The notes under the pieces are model-generated. The model had not been told where the DNA came from and did no database searches. It was given only the letters and a program-made list of their open reading frames with translations. The translations under genes and the position numbers were made by a program. Below are positions 62,200 to 64,000 of a stretch of 64,000 nucleotides of DNA, piece by piece (position 1 is the stretch's first letter; each line of letters opens with the position of its first letter). The DNA lies in NCBI GenBank assembly GCA_026770025.1, contig JAMXDE010000022.1, positions 124,001-188,000 of the forward strand. Direction: 5' to 3'. The stretch comes from Craspedostauros australis (Eukaryota; Bacillariophyta; Bacillariophyceae; Mastogloiales; Achnanthaceae).

Positions 62200-64000
62200 A
62201 CGTGTGTATCGTTGTATAGTATGTCACTTCTCGTGTTCACAACTTCAAAGGAGTGACCCGAATCACAACCAACCCCATCAACTGATCATCGATTGCATCA
62301 GGGTCCAGTACCCGTAAGCGCATGAGGCTTATCGAAGGGTGAGCCAATCCACCAACTCGCCATCCGCAACCAAGATGTGATACCGTCATTTGAGAGTGAC
62401 CAGGACGAAACCGATGTTGAGATTTATCGGCATGAACTGTGACGAGGTGTCATTCCGACCCAACAAATGGCGAAGCAATCAACGGAACGGGAATGGAGGA
62501 ATGGAGGAGCATTCCAATCCAAACAAGAGAAAGGAAGGATGGATGGATGGATGGAAGGAGGTCATTCAATCCAAAACGTAACATCGATCGAACACAACGA
62601 AACAAAGATGACATTCGCAATGTGGTACCAAACCACACCATACCATAGTCGTACCATAGTCGTACTATACCATGCCTCTCGAATCGCAAATGGTTCCATT
62701 CATTTCTCGATACGAGCAGGTCGTACTTGCTGCTCCTTCCACTCTACGTTCTGCTCTCTGCTCTGGTTGTCTCCATGCCTCTTCAATAGTTGTATGTTGC
62801 TATTTCCACCTCGTGCTATACTTGTGATGCCGATGGTCATTTCCAATATTGGCCCAACATGAAGCCCGAAAGGAACAGACCTTCTGCAAGCGATATCTAT
62901 ATCTACGTTCCATGTTAACCGCATCAGATAATGGCCGGCTAACTTCAGATGCTTAATGGGAGACCTCTGCCCCAGCATCTATCAATACATAGTAGTATCT
63001 ACAACCAGCTTGCGGTCGCCATGTACATGACCGCCCCAACACTCTGAGGCTGTTGTCTCCAACCGTCGAGTGAAGTCGAAGTGGAGCCGAAGTGAAGGCA
63101 ATGCGAGCCGAGATCTCCAAGTGCTCGTATGCTTTCAAATGTCACCATCTGGAGGTGCCTGGACGGACAGATCAAGCTGATGATGTGGATTAGAATGCCA
63201 CTGAGTGTTCGTAAAGTCGAGTCGACTTGAGTCGAAGAGGAGCTGGATCGCAAGAGGCCGACAAGTCCAGCATGCGATCGTATTCCATACCCGTCTTCCG
63301 AGGACAAGTTGGGTGTTGCACCGAACCTTGGCTCCGGAGCGGCTTGGATGGAATGGTTGTGTATTCGCATGGTACTCCTGTTGGAGTACTATACCCTTGC
63401 AGAGCAGTTGGATTGACCTCGGTGTGCGTGCCAACTTCAACTCCAACGCCAATGCTAACGTCAACGTCAACTGTAACGGCAGCGTCGACGGCAACGCCAG
63501 GCACAGTGTCGGCAGCGAGCAAGTCCATTCATGGGCATCTGTCCATTCAAGCTTTTCTTGTGCCTAACTTGCACAATGTAGAATGAATCGCACACGCCTA
63601 AAACGGGACTGGGTTGAGGGAGTGGGAGTCCCGTGCGTACCAACACGTTGACGGAAACAACAACAGCACGATGCAGAACTGGACATGCTGCGGCTAGCAT
63701 CGTGAATATCCATAATGATTTTGGCCTGGTACTGGCCTACGTGGCTTGTCTCCCCAGGCAAATTGGAGGTGCAATTTGTCTCCACAGGCAAATTGGGGTC
63801 CATTTGTCTCCACAGACAAACTGCGACTCAACGGACTAGCCCAAATACGCTTTACGAGAAGCCGTTTTTTTTCAAACCCTTTTTCGCTGGCCATCTCGAC
63901 TCACGACATGCCTCATGTGATAAATTTATAATTATCGTTGCAGTTGTGGGAATTGAACAAACAATGATCATGCGTCGTGCGTCACCCTCCTTGTCGTGTC
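62200..64000. other. Right-hand intergenic region, no gene seen
   Basis: 1.8 kb without a frame of coding character. Holds a GGAT run (about 62537-62554) and the tandem repeat at 63746-63830. Confidence 0.45.
63746..63830. repeat. Three tandem units of about 28 bp
   Basis: Three imperfect copies built around TTGTCTCCACAGGCAAATTG. On the plus strand each reads LSPQANW-like, but no gene is supported. Confidence 0.75.

Noticed and set aside
1-64000. tRNA, rRNA, snoRNA genes
   Set aside because: I scanned by eye for TTCGA-loop and cloverleaf patterns and saw none that hold; a covariance search would be needed to exclude them.

Overview
The window looks like nuclear DNA of a photosynthetic stramenopile, most likely a diatom. 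Two nuclear genes (26721-27596 and 28755-29312) encode bipartite plastid leaders: an ER signal peptide followed by an aromatic residue at the predicted cleavage site (CEA/W and ADA/F). That is the secondary red-plastid import code. Introns are few, short (145-301 bp) and GT-AG. The transposable elements are Copia, a non-LTR retrotransposon and a piggyBac-type DNA transposon. I saw no rRNA, tRNA or CRISPR.

Layout. Bases 1-33,935 are gene-bearing. In order they hold a small conserved protein (-), a coiled-coil protein (+), an ENT/SLC29-like transporter (-), a LIN54/tesmin-type CXC protein with one intron (-), a secreted membrane-anchored class 3 lipase with one intron (+), an ER or secretory coiled-coil membrane protein (+), a DHX37-type DEAH helicase with one intron (+), a Pro/Thr-rich type I membrane protein ending in a PDZ domain with two introns (+), a Gln-rich protein (-, 5' end unresolved), PITHD1 (-), a PsbP-domain thylakoid lumen protein (+), a plastid-targeted Cys-rich protein (-) and an unrecognised multi-pass membrane protein (+).

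Bases 34,388-62,199 are dominated by mobile DNA. Copia element 1 (34,388-48,638) has 170-bp LTRs and a 5-bp target duplication, and its pol carries four in-frame stops. A nearly full-length LINE (39,333-47,704) sits inside its reverse transcriptase in the opposite orientation, flanked by a 16-bp duplication. Copia element 2 (50,180-57,558) has 816-bp LTRs that differ at five positions by eye and one intact gag-pol frame. It splits a minus-strand gene for a secreted, probably GPI-anchored protein. A complete piggyBac-type element with perfect 23-bp terminal inverted repeats lies at 59,138-62,199. The last 1.8 kb has no gene I can support.

The host genes do not form a pathway. They cover plastid lumen function, ribosome assembly, transcription, membrane transport and cell-surface proteins. 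The best leads are the split host gene with an LTR-started antisense fusion frame, the LINE's overlapping stop/start between ORF1 and ORF2 and its 3' hairpins, the C-to-T pattern of element decay, and the PT-rich/PDZ membrane protein. Exon limits were read by eye from splice consensus and frame continuity.
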